Source: Burkholderia paludis
GTDB lineage: Bacteria > Pseudomonadota > Gammaproteobacteria > Burkholderiales > Burkholderiaceae
DNA: 44,867 nt
Direction: 5' to 3'
Assembly (NCBI RefSeq): GCF_000732615.1
Contig: NZ_JPGL01000079.1
Location: forward strand, 1 to 44,867
This document shows, in pieces, positions 15,012-22,301 of this stretch; position 1 is the stretch's first letter; each line of letters starts with the position of its first letter. The position numbers were made by a program, and so were the translations under genes. The notes beneath the pieces were generated by a model that saw only the letters and a program-made list of their open reading frames with translations, did no database searches and was not told the origin of the DNA.

Positions 15012-16031
15012 ATGCAGTATAAAAATAACTTCGATTTCTTGCGGCTGCTCGCCGCTTTCATGGTGCTGTTCAGCCATCAGTTCGCACTGCTGGGCAGACC
15101 CCAGCCGGTCCTCGACTCGAATCTGGAGCTTGGCGCCCTGGGTGTTTCGATCTTTTTCTCAATCAGCGGCTATCTCGTCGTCCAGAGCTGGCAGCGAGAT
15201 CCAAACCTGATCCGCTTTGCACTGAAGCGCTTCCTCCGGATTTGGCCGGGGTTATTCGTCGTCACTACCCTGGCCGCGTTCGTGGTCGGCCCGATCGTTT
15301 CCGAGCTGGAAGTCTCCGAGTACTTCCAGGATTCGCTGGTTGTTCGATATATGGACAATCTGCGCCTCCGGATGAACTACCAGTTGCCCGGCGTATTCGT
15401 AAGCAACCCATTCCCCAATGCGGTAAACGGATCGACGTGGACAATCCCGATCGAAGTCAGATGGTATGTCTACCTGGCTATCGCAGGCGCGCTGACGCTT
15501 GTCGGACGACGTCACATCGTCCTGCTCGCGGTCATCGCGTTTGTTATCTATCACTTCGGCATTTACGGTGCGGAAACCAACCCGAACCGGGTGCCCAACA
15601 GAGAATACGGGCTGTACTTCTGCTTCGGTGCGCTCATGGGGTTGTACCGGGACAAATGGAAATCGCAGCGGCTTGCGTGGGCCGCCCTCATTGCACTTGC
15701 CGGCATCTCGACGTACTTCATGGGGCAGCAGCTTCTGGGCACCCTCGTCACCCTTGCCCCGCTGACCGTCATGCTTGGGGATGCGTCCACGACATTTCTC
15801 AGGCGCTTCGGCCGATTCGGCGATCTTTCCTATGGCGTATATATCTACGCCTTCGTCGTGCAGCAAACGCTTGTCTGGTATTTCGGCGCCGAGTTGTCAT
15901 TTGCCGCCCACTTCACGATGGCGACGGCGATCACACTGGGGTTCGCCTGGCTGTCATGGCACCTGGTTGAAAAACCCGTGCTGGCGTTCAAGAGTGCCGC
16001 TCCGTCGAGCCAGCGCATGGCCTGGTTCTGA
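15012..16031 (+). CDS. Acyltransferase 3 (OafA/NodX-type) membrane protein
   Basis: An inner-membrane O-acyltransferase of 339 residues that would move acetyl or another acyl group to a sugar of an exopolysaccharide, O-antigen or glycan. It begins NNFDFLRLLAAFMVLFSHQFAL, the conserved first helix with the R-x-x-A and S/V-x-x-H pattern, continues GVSIFFSISGYLV, FALKRFLRIWPGLFV and NGSTWTIPIEVRWYVYLA, and has about ten hydrophobic segments. GC content and codon choice are clearly lower than in neighbours (more ATT, TTT, TAT), suggesting acquisition by transfer. No other glycan genes adjoin it. The ribosome-binding site is weak. Confidence 0.9.
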   Translation: MQYKNNFDFLRLLAAFMVLFSHQFALLGRPQPVLDSNLELGALGVSIFFSISGYLVVQSWQRDPNLIRFALKRFLRIWPGLFVVTTLAAFVVGPIVSELEVSEYFQDSLVVRYMDNLRLRMNYQLPGVFVSNPFPNAVNGSTWTIPIEVRWYVYLAIAGALTLVGRRHIVLLAVIAFVIYHFGIYGAETNPNRVPNREYGLYFCFGALMGLYRDKWKSQRLAWAALIALAGISTYFMGQQLLGTLVTLAPLTVMLGDASTTFLRRFGRFGDLSYGVYIYAFVVQQTLVWYFGAELSFAAHFTMATAITLGFAWLSWHLVEKPVLAFKSAAPSSQRMAWF

Positions 16032-16049
16032 TGCCGGACGGGTCGGGCA

Positions 16050-16074
16050 TCGACAGGCGCTCAACGCCTGTCGA
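16050..16074 (+). terminator. Hairpin after the acyltransferase gene
   Basis: TCGACAGGCG and CGCCTGTCGA are perfect 10-bp arms around CTCAA, 19 bases after the acyltransferase stop. No T-run follows (ATCTCGGG), so termination strength is uncertain, but position and stability fit a terminator. Confidence 0.55.
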
Positions 16075-16255
16075 ATCTCGGGATGGTCATTGGCGCCGAC
16101 AGTGACGTTGCGCTTGCCGGTGCGCATCGCGGATGCCGGGAATCCGTATTCCCCGAATGGAAACGGCGCGCCGCCCTCCGTCTACCGGTATGGCGGATCG
16201 CAGCAGAGGATCGTGTGCGGTCGGTCGTACCGCTTGCTTCATCACTGCCCGGAAC

Positions 16256-16275
16256 GGCTCCGGCGCGGCGGAGCC
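16256..16275 (-). terminator. Terminator hairpin of the murQ-gntR operon
   Basis: GGCTCCG and CGGAGCC are perfect 7-bp arms around a 6-base loop, immediately after the regulator's stop at 16277 on the minus strand. No T-run is present. The 180 bases on its far side hold no recognisable gene. Confidence 0.5.
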
Positions 16276-16276
16276 A

Positions 16277-17083
16277 TCACGCCTTACCCATCACCGCGAG
16301 GTAGTCGTAGCGGTCGCCACGATAAAACGACCGCGTCAGCTCGAGCGGCCGCCCCTCGACCGAGAACGAGCGGCGCTCGATATGCAGCACCGGATCGCCG
16401 CCACGGATGCCGAGCAACTCGGCATCGAGCCCGGACGCCAGCTCCGCGCGCAGCCGCTGCAGCGCCCTCACCGGGCAGATGCCGGCGGCATTCAACGCGC
16501 CGTACAGCGAATCGCCGAACTCCAGGTTGCCGCCGAGCAGGTCGGCGGCCAGCACGGCGCGCTCGACGGCCATCGGCACGGCATCCGCGGTCCTGACCCG
16601 CTCCAGGTGCATGACGACCGAATCCGGCGCGAGCCCCAGCGCGAGCGACTCCTCCGGGGTCGGGCGGCGCAGTTCGCGCTTGACCCAGTGCGACCCCGGG
16701 CGGAAACCGCGCCGGAGCATGTCGTCCGAGAAGCTGGTGATCTCGGTCAGCGGCTGCTCGACGCGCGCGGAAACGAAGGTCCCCGCGCCCTGCCGCGCCT
16801 CGACGAGCCCCTGGCGAATCAGTTCCTCGATCGCGCGCCGCACGGTGTCGCGCGACACCTGCAACTGCGCGGCCAGCTCCCGCTCCGGCGGGAAGCTCTC
16901 GCCGGTCTTCATCGTGCCGTCGACGATGATCGCGCGCAGCATCCGGGCCAGCCGCGAGGCGATCGGCATTCTCGCGCCGCCCGGCGACGGCGCATGCAGC
17001 TCGGCGACCTGCGACGCGCCGAACAGGCGCGCGTCGGGTTGCGGGTCGAGCGAAAGAAGGTCATCCAGGCGGCGTTCCGTCAT
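16277..17083 (-). CDS. GntR-family (HutC/UTRA) regulator, probable MurNAc-locus repressor
   Basis: A regulator of 268 residues. A winged helix-turn-helix spans about residues 40-105 (IIVDGTMKTGESFPPERELAAQL, VSRDTVRRAIEELIRQGLVEAR, GAGTFV), followed by a UTRA ligand-binding domain (ITSFSDDMLRRGFRPGSHW, LGLAPDSVVMHLERVR, RSFYRGDRYDYLAVMG). UTRA regulators such as NagR, DasR and YvoA often respond to amino-sugar phosphates. It lies 54 bases after murQ on the same strand and is probably co-transcribed with it. The first 38 residues are outside the usual domain, and a start at the internal Met before PIASRLARML is an alternative. In E. coli the comparable locus is controlled by an RpiR-type protein, not GntR. 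Confidence 0.9.
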   Translation of the reverse strand: MTERRLDDLLSLDPQPDARLFGASQVAELHAPSPGGARMPIASRLARMLRAIIVDGTMKTGESFPPERELAAQLQVSRDTVRRAIEELIRQGLVEARQGAGTFVSARVEQPLTEITSFSDDMLRRGFRPGSHWVKRELRRPTPEESLALGLAPDSVVMHLERVRTADAVPMAVERAVLAADLLGGNLEFGDSLYGALNAAGICPVRALQRLRAELASGLDAELLGIRGGDPVLHIERRSFSVEGRPLELTRSFYRGDRYDYLAVMGKA

Positions 17084-17137
17084 CGATACACTAGAAAAGG
17101 TCAGGATTGAACAGGCGACGCGGTGCGACGCACGGCG

Positions 17138-18034
17138 TCAGGACGGCTTGCGCGACTGCAGCGCGCGATGAATCGATCCGCCATGCTCGACGGACAGCGC
17201 TTCGGCCTCGCCGCAGCTCAAGCCGGCCAGCAGCATCAGTATCGCGATCCGCGGGCGGTTGCCCGCTTCCGCCAGCGTCCGCGCCGCGACGTCCGGCGCG
17301 ACGCCCGCCGCTTGCGCGACGATCGATTGCGCGCGGAGCTGCAGCTTGTGATTGTGCACCTGCAGGTCGACCATCAGATTGCCATAGGTCTTGCCGAGCG
17401 CGACCATCGACAGCGTCGACAGCATGTTACAGACCATCTTCTGGACGGTTCCGGCCTTCAGGCGCGTGGATCCCGCCAGGATCTCCGGGCCGCAGTCCAC
17501 TTCGATCGCGACATCGGCAACGGCGCCGACCTCGCTCCCGCCGTTGCACGCCACCGATACCGTGCGGCAGCCGATGTGCCGCGCATAACGCAGCGCGCCG
17601 ATCACGTAGGGCGTGCGGCCGCTCGCGCTCAGCCCGACGACCACGTCCTCGCACCGCAGCGCGATGTCCTGCAGGTCCGCCTGCCCCTTTTCCGCGGAAT
17701 CCTCGACGCCCTCGGATACGCCGACGAAGCCGCCCGCGACGATGCCCACGACTTCCCGCGGCGACATGCCGAAGGTCGGCTGGCATTCCAGCGCATCGAG
17801 ATAGCCGATCCGGCCGCTGTTGCCCGCGCCGATGTAGACGAGCCGGCCGCCCGTGCGCAGCGCCTGCGCGACCGCCCGCACCCCCGCCGCGATGGACGGC
17901 AGCGCGCGTGCCACACACGGCGCGATGAACGCATCCTCGCGATTCATCAACGCCACGCCTTCCTCGATGCCGAGCTGGTCGAGGTTGGCGCTGAAGACGT
18001 TGGGCTGCTCGGTGATCAGACGATCCAGCGGCAT
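17138..18034 (-). CDS. murQ: N-acetylmuramic acid 6-phosphate etherase
   Basis: A cytosolic SIS-domain lyase that cleaves the D-lactyl ether of MurNAc-6-phosphate, giving GlcNAc-6-phosphate and D-lactate. At 298 residues it has exactly the E. coli MurQ length. The motif IGAGNSGRIGYLDALECQPTFG includes the Glu equivalent to the catalytic Glu83. GLSASGRTPYVIGAL, GPEILAGSTRLKAGTVQKMVCNMLST and GNLMVDLQVHNHKLQLRA are also conserved. ATG 18034 has GGAG 8 bases upstream, and family sequence begins there (PLDRLITEQPN). It is divergent from the EIIBC gene and upstream of the GntR regulator. Confidence 0.96.
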   Translation of the reverse strand: MPLDRLITEQPNVFSANLDQLGIEEGVALMNREDAFIAPCVARALPSIAAGVRAVAQALRTGGRLVYIGAGNSGRIGYLDALECQPTFGMSPREVVGIVAGGFVGVSEGVEDSAEKGQADLQDIALRCEDVVVGLSASGRTPYVIGALRYARHIGCRTVSVACNGGSEVGAVADVAIEVDCGPEILAGSTRLKAGTVQKMVCNMLSTLSMVALGKTYGNLMVDLQVHNHKLQLRAQSIVAQAAGVAPDVAARTLAEAGNRPRIAILMLLAGLSCGEAEALSVEHGGSIHRALQSRKPS

Positions 18035-18076
18035 GACGACGCTCCACAGGTTGGGTGAGAGATGGAGTCGATCATA

Positions 18077-18094
18077 ATTGGTATGGCATTGGTT
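18077..18094. promoter_or_regulatory. Candidate GntR operator near murQ
   Basis: ATTGGTATGGCATTGG contains two ATTGG half-sites, 43 bases before the murQ start. The left part matches the ATTGGTAT half-site of NagR/YvoA-type operators (HutC subfamily), the same subfamily as the adjacent regulator. A match by eye only. Confidence 0.45.
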
Positions 18095-18256
18095 GTAAAT
18101 CGAGAATTCATCCGATGCGATGACGGGAGCGGCGTCGACTTTGGCGAATCCTCTTGCGAAACACCGATAATCCGTTGATAACACGTATATTTTCACCTGA
18201 ACGCGGCCAGCACCATCATCCTGACCCCGTTATCTCCAACGCTGGAAAGCTATCCA

Positions 18257-18268
18257 CCAATCCCTTGG
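18257..18268. promoter_or_regulatory. CCAA-N4-TTGG inverted repeat
   Basis: CCAATCCCTTGG lies between the two stronger ATTGG elements in the murQ/murP gap. It may be an extra or degenerate regulator site. Confidence 0.25.
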
Positions 18269-18308
18269 ACAGCTTCTAAAAAACTACCTATTGCCAACCA
18301 TTATATGT

Positions 18309-18324
18309 ATTGGTACGTTCCAAT
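18309..18324. promoter_or_regulatory. Candidate GntR operator near the EIIBC gene
   Basis: ATTGG-TACGTT-CCAAT is a perfect 5-bp inverted repeat 63 bases before the EIIBC start. It closely resembles the ATTGGTATA-type operators of HutC-subfamily amino-sugar regulators. AT-rich DNA with a possible -10 (TATATG) overlaps its left edge, so binding would block the promoter. Confidence 0.5.
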
Positions 18325-18387
18325 TTATCGACAGTTCACTGTATCCGTCTCCGAATCGGGGCGGTTCGGTCTTTCACGGGAGCAGGC

Positions 18388-19899
18388 ATGGCGGCGGACA
18401 CGACAGAGCGGTTCAGGGCATTGGCCCACGCGATTCTCGGTGCAATCGGCGGCGCACGGAACGTGCGCCACCACACGCATTGCATGACGCGACTGCGCGT
18501 CAGCCTCGCCGATCCCGCGCTCGCCGATCCGGCCGCGTTGCGGCAACTGCCCGGCGTGCTGGGCGTGGTGAGCGGCGATCCGCTGCAGGTGGTCATCGGT
18601 CCGGGCACCGTCAAGCAGGTATGGAGCGCGTTCGCGCAGGCATTGAGCGAACACGATGCGAGCGGCGCGCCCTCGCCGGCCGATGCGCCGGCCGCCCCGC
18701 CGCCCGCGCCCTCGAAGCGCGGCAACCACGCCGTGCGCGGCTTCCTGCGCCGCATCGCCGCGATCTTCACGCCGCTGATCCCCGCGCTGGTCGGCGCGGG
18801 GCTGATCAACGCGCTCGGCGGCCTGCTGCTGCTGTGGGCCAGGCATTCACCGCCCGACAGCGCCGGCGACCTCGCCTTTCTCGCGACCGTCGCGTCGACG
18901 ATCGGCACGGCGTTCTTCGCATTCCTGGTGATCCAGGTCGGCATGAATGCGGCGCGCGAATTCGACGGCACGCCGAGCCTCGGCGGCGCGGCCGCGAGCG
19001 TGATGATCGTGCCGGCGCTGACCAAGCTCCCCGCGTTCACGCTGCCGCTCCTCGGCGAGATCGTGCTGCGGCCCGGCCAGGGCGGGCTGATGGGCGCGCT
19101 GCTGGCCGGCGCGCTGGTCGCGCTGGTCGAGCGCAAGCTGCGCACCCGCATCCCGCCGGCGATCGAGACGCTGGTGACGCCGACGGTGTCGCTACTCGTC
19201 GCCGGCGTCGCGACGCTGTTCGTGCTCATGCCGGTGGCCGACGTGCTGACGAACGGCGTCAGCAAGATCACCACGCTGCTGCTGAACGTCGGCGGCATGC
19301 CGGCCGCGTTCGTGCTCGCCGCGTCGTTCGTGGGCCTCCTGATGTTCGGCCTGCATCAGGCGCTGATCCCGATTCATGCGCAGCTCATCGCGCAATACGG
19401 CTTCACGGCGCTGTTCCCGATCCTCGCGATGTCCGGCTGCGGACAGGCCGGCGCCGCCTTCGCGCTCTATTTCCGCGTGAAGGATGCGGGCCTGAAACAG
19501 CGGATCCGCGACACGCTGCCGACCTGCATGCTGGGCGTCTCCGAGCCGCTGCTGTACAGCGTCACGCTGCCGCTCGGCCGCCCGCTCGTCACGTCGTCGA
19601 TCGGCGGCGGCATCGGCGCGCTCGTGCTCGGGTACTTCGCCAGCCACGGCGACTTCGTGGGCGCGACCACGATCGGCCCCGCCAACCTGATGCTGATCCC
19701 GCTCGTCACGGGCCCGATGGGCCTGGGCAGCAGCGTCGCGGTCTACTGTCTCGCGACGGCGACGGCCTATGCGTCGGCGTTCGTGCTCACGTGGTTCTTC
19801 GGGCTGACGCAGGATCAGCGCCGGCAGTTCGTCCGGCCCGCCGCACCCCGCCCGGCGCCGCGCGCCGACGGGCCGCTGCCGGTGCAGCAGCCGCGCTGA
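18388..19899 (+). CDS. murP: PTS EIIBC component, MurNAc (MurP-like)
   Basis: An inner-membrane phosphotransferase permease that imports and phosphorylates a sugar. Residues 1-90 are an EIIB domain with the phosphorylated Cys32 in HTHCMTRLRV. An Ala/Pro linker follows to about residue 110, then a glucose-superfamily EIIC with about ten membrane segments, GLHQALIPIHAQLI and CMLGVSEPLLYSVTLPLGRP. At 503 residues it resembles MurP (474 aa) and sucrose EIIBC; MurNAc is inferred from divergent murQ. There is no EIIA domain here or nearby, so it needs EIIA from another protein. ATG 18388 has GGGAG upstream. Confidence 0.88.
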   Translation: MAADTTERFRALAHAILGAIGGARNVRHHTHCMTRLRVSLADPALADPAALRQLPGVLGVVSGDPLQVVIGPGTVKQVWSAFAQALSEHDASGAPSPADAPAAPPPAPSKRGNHAVRGFLRRIAAIFTPLIPALVGAGLINALGGLLLLWARHSPPDSAGDLAFLATVASTIGTAFFAFLVIQVGMNAAREFDGTPSLGGAAASVMIVPALTKLPAFTLPLLGEIVLRPGQGGLMGALLAGALVALVERKLRTRIPPAIETLVTPTVSLLVAGVATLFVLMPVADVLTNGVSKITTLLLNVGGMPAAFVLAASFVGLLMFGLHQALIPIHAQLIAQYGFTALFPILAMSGCGQAGAAFALYFRVKDAGLKQRIRDTLPTCMLGVSEPLLYSVTLPLGRPLVTSSIGGGIGALVLGYFASHGDFVGATTIGPANLMLIPLVTGPMGLGSSVAVYCLATATAYASAFVLTWFFGLTQDQRRQFVRPAAPRPAPRADGPLPVQQPR

Positions 19900-19921
19900 G
19901 CGCACCCGGCAGTCATGCGGA

Positions 19922-19957
19922 AAGGCGGTCGTGCCAGGGGGGAACGGCCGCTTCTTT
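19922..19957 (+). terminator. Terminator-like hairpin between EIIBC and porin
   Basis: AAGGCGGTCGT pairs with ACGGCCGCTT, allowing one bulged G and one G-U pair, and is followed by CTTTAT. It is a moderate intrinsic terminator. It would lower read-through from the EIIBC gene into the porin. Confidence 0.4.
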
Positions 19958-19988
19958 ATCGCCCTATTAAATATGGATAGCTAAATAA

Positions 19989-21104
19989 ATGAAAAGCCGA
20001 ATCGCCTTCGCGGTCGCGTGCTTCGTGACGACACTCGCGCATGCGCAATCGAACGTCCTGCTGTGGGGACGCCTGGGCGGCGACGTCCAGTACACGAGCG
20101 GCGTGCAGACGCCGCACGGGCTCGCGTCCCGCTGGTCGGAAGGCAGCGACTGGGGCGTCAACATCATCGGCCTGAAGGGCACGGAAGACCTGGGGAACGG
20201 CAATCACGCGCTGTTCTGGCTCGAATCGGCGTTCACGCCGACCGGCTCGCTGGTCGCCGGGCTGATCTTCCAGCGCGCGGCCTGGGTCGGGTTGAAGAAC
20301 GACACCTACGGCACGATCCGGTTCGGCCAGGGGCCGATGCTCAACAACTACGTCTGGGAATACGACCCGCTGCTCGAGGAGAACTTCGGCGCGCAATCGT
20401 TCGTCGCGTACCGCAACGGCTCGCGCCTCTCCAACGGCATCCGCTACCTGTCGCCGGACCTGAACGGCTTCTCGTTCGACGCGGAGCTGAACCTCGGCAA
20501 CAGCCCGACCAGTTTCAATGCGGGCGATCCGGCCAACGCGGGCAAGGCCGGCCGCGCGGACGGCGTCAGCGGCGCCTACACGCGCGGCGATTTCCAGGTG
20601 CGGGTGGTCTGGGACGAGATCCGCAACGCGCAGGGCATCGAGAACAACCTGTTCAGTTACTCGCGCGAGCTGTTCGTCGGCGTGCGCGACCGGTTCGGCC
20701 CGTTTCGCGTGCAGGCCGCGTACACGCACTACTCCGCGCCGGATACGCCGGCCGGCCTGTCCGACCGCGCCGACCTCTGGTGGGCCGGCCTCACGTACGA
20801 CGTGAATCCGTTTTTCCACCTGCAGGGCGCGGCCTACACGATGAAGGTCGGCCCCGGCAAATGGACCGCCGATCACGACGGCGAATCGCGCGTGACGATG
20901 GTCGGCGTCGGCTGCATGTACGACCTGTCGAAGCGGACGTTCCTGTACAGCATGGCGGCGCACGTGTTCAACAGCGCCAACGCGAATTTCGGCGTCAATC
21001 CGCAGAGCCCGGGGCTCGGCCCGATGAACGCCGGCTGGGGCACGAACCCGGCGCCGGGTCACGGACAGACCGGCGTCTATGCCGGCATCGAAACGATGTT
21101 CTAG
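19989..21104 (+). CDS. Gram-negative trimeric porin of the MurNAc locus
   Basis: An outer-membrane porin of 371 residues. Residues 1-19 are a signal peptide (MKSRIAFAVACFVTTLAHA). The mature protein begins QSNVLLWGRLGGDVQY, typical of beta-proteobacterial OmpC-type porins, has alternating strands throughout, and ends in YAGIETMF with the C-terminal aromatic residue needed for BamA recognition. Signature stretches include IIGLKGTEDLGNG, AWVGLKND and YDLSKRTFLYSMAAHVFNS. It follows the EIIBC gene on the same strand after an 89-base gap with a weak terminator, and no good Shine-Dalgarno is seen. Its position suggests amino-sugar entry. It is a clear paralogue of the porin at 41366-42487. Confidence 0.93.
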   Translation: MKSRIAFAVACFVTTLAHAQSNVLLWGRLGGDVQYTSGVQTPHGLASRWSEGSDWGVNIIGLKGTEDLGNGNHALFWLESAFTPTGSLVAGLIFQRAAWVGLKNDTYGTIRFGQGPMLNNYVWEYDPLLEENFGAQSFVAYRNGSRLSNGIRYLSPDLNGFSFDAELNLGNSPTSFNAGDPANAGKAGRADGVSGAYTRGDFQVRVVWDEIRNAQGIENNLFSYSRELFVGVRDRFGPFRVQAAYTHYSAPDTPAGLSDRADLWWAGLTYDVNPFFHLQGAAYTMKVGPGKWTADHDGESRVTMVGVGCMYDLSKRTFLYSMAAHVFNSANANFGVNPQSPGLGPMNAGWGTNPAPGHGQTGVYAGIETMF

Positions 21105-21173
21105 CCGGCGCGACCGGCGCGGTAACGGCGCCGCACGCCATGTTCCTTCCACTTGCCTACCAGGAGTCCAGCC

Positions 21174-22052
21174 ATGTCATTCCGATCCCTCCGCCGGCGC
21201 GCGACGATCGCCGCAAGCGTCGGCGCCGCAGCCCTGATCGCACTGGCGCTCGCCCGGCCGTTCGATGCCGGCGCGGCAGCGTCGTTTACCGTCCTGGACG
21301 ACACGGCCTACGCCGACGTCACGATCGGTCACGGCGCGATCAAGACCAATTTCATCCCGGCCCGATACTGCCAGCCGCTCACGTACGATGCGTCGACGGG
21401 CAAGGTCAAGCTGCCGTCGCAGAGCGACTGGGTAGCGCTGGTCAACACCTACGACCCGACGCCGGCCGATTCGGCCGGCTACCTCGTACTCGACTGCGAG
21501 AAGCTGTACCTGACCGGCAGCACGGCGACGATCGCCAACCGGTTCGCGATCCTCAAGCAGCTTCAGCAGTGGACCCAGGAGATTCGCCCGAACCGCGTGC
21601 TCGGGTGGTACGGGCTCGCGAACGCGGCCAACATCAGCACGGTGGACCCGGCCAGCGCCTATCGCGACATCGCGCAGCTGATGGATCTCAACAACGGCCA
21701 GACCGCCTATTTCCCGAGCGAATACGTGAAAGCCAACGGCACCTCGCCGTACACGGGCGCGGCATGGGCGTCGCAGCTCAACGCCGACCTCGCGACGACG
21801 GGAACGATCGATCGCCAGAGCAGCACGGGTGCGCACCCGGCCTTTCCGTACATCTGGCCGCAGTACTACGACCAGAACACGACGCTGATCCCGGCCTCGA
21901 CCTGGCAGAGCATGCTGAACACGATCCGCAGCACCACCGCGGCCGGGCTGATCATCTGGGGCGGCCAGAATCCCGCCGTCGAATACGACGCGAACAACGA
22001 CGGGAACGGCCCGTGGGTGGCGGTCACGCAGGCGTTTCTCGACAGCCTCTGA
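21174..22052 (+). CDS. Exported protein, possible TIM-barrel glycoside hydrolase
   Basis: A secreted or periplasmic protein of 292 residues. The first 36 residues are a signal peptide with twin arginines in SFRSLRRRA, a hydrophobic core and an AGAAA cleavage area. The mature part alternates hydrophobic strands and helices as in a TIM barrel: FTVLDDTAYADVTIG, YLVLDCEKLYL, NRVLGWYGLAN, YFPSEYVKAN, FPYIWPQYYD and GLIIWGGQNP. Asp107 and Glu109 at the end of one strand could be catalytic acids, as in GH18/GH25-like barrels. I cannot assign a family. AGGAG precedes ATG 21174, 69 bases after the porin, so it belongs to the MurNAc locus. Confidence 0.75.
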   Translation: MSFRSLRRRATIAASVGAAALIALALARPFDAGAAASFTVLDDTAYADVTIGHGAIKTNFIPARYCQPLTYDASTGKVKLPSQSDWVALVNTYDPTPADSAGYLVLDCEKLYLTGSTATIANRFAILKQLQQWTQEIRPNRVLGWYGLANAANISTVDPASAYRDIAQLMDLNNGQTAYFPSEYVKANGTSPYTGAAWASQLNADLATTGTIDRQSSTGAHPAFPYIWPQYYDQNTTLIPASTWQSMLNTIRSTTAAGLIIWGGQNPAVEYDANNDGNGPWVAVTQAFLDSL

Positions 22053-22108
22053 TCGACGCACGTCCCGGCCTCGCGGGGCCCTGTCCGGCCAATTGCGTCA
22101 GGACGGGG

Positions 22109-22138
22109 CGCCCGCGCGCCGGGCCGCGCGCGCGGGCG
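22109..22138. terminator. GC hairpin 1 between convergent genes
   Basis: CGCCCGCGCG and CGCGCGGGCG are perfect 10-bp arms around a 10-base loop. It lies between the exported protein (plus) and the TonB receptor (minus). There is no T-run, so it may be a bidirectional roadblock or stabiliser. Confidence 0.4.
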
Positions 22139-22177
22139 GCAGGTCGGCGCGCGGCGTCTCCCGCGCCGGCGTCGCCC

Positions 22178-22229
22178 GGTATCCGTACGCCGCGCAGGCG
22201 CACGGCACCGCGTGCCGCGCGCGGATACC
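22178..22229. terminator. GC hairpin 2 between convergent genes
   Basis: GGTATCCG and CGGATACC close a 52-base element with further internal pairing (GCACGG with CCGTGC-like bases). It is the second of two stems in the 249-base convergent gap and could stop transcription from either side. Confidence 0.35.
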
Positions 22230-22301
22230 CGGGGCCGCGACGTGCCGGAACCTTCGAGCCGACGGGTTCGACACGGGGCCGCGGCCCTCGTCGCGATCGG
22301 C

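Noticed and set aside
16083..16304. 73-residue plus-strand frame after the acyltransferase
   Set aside because: It runs into the end of the regulator gene, has no ribosome-binding site and no resemblance to any family.
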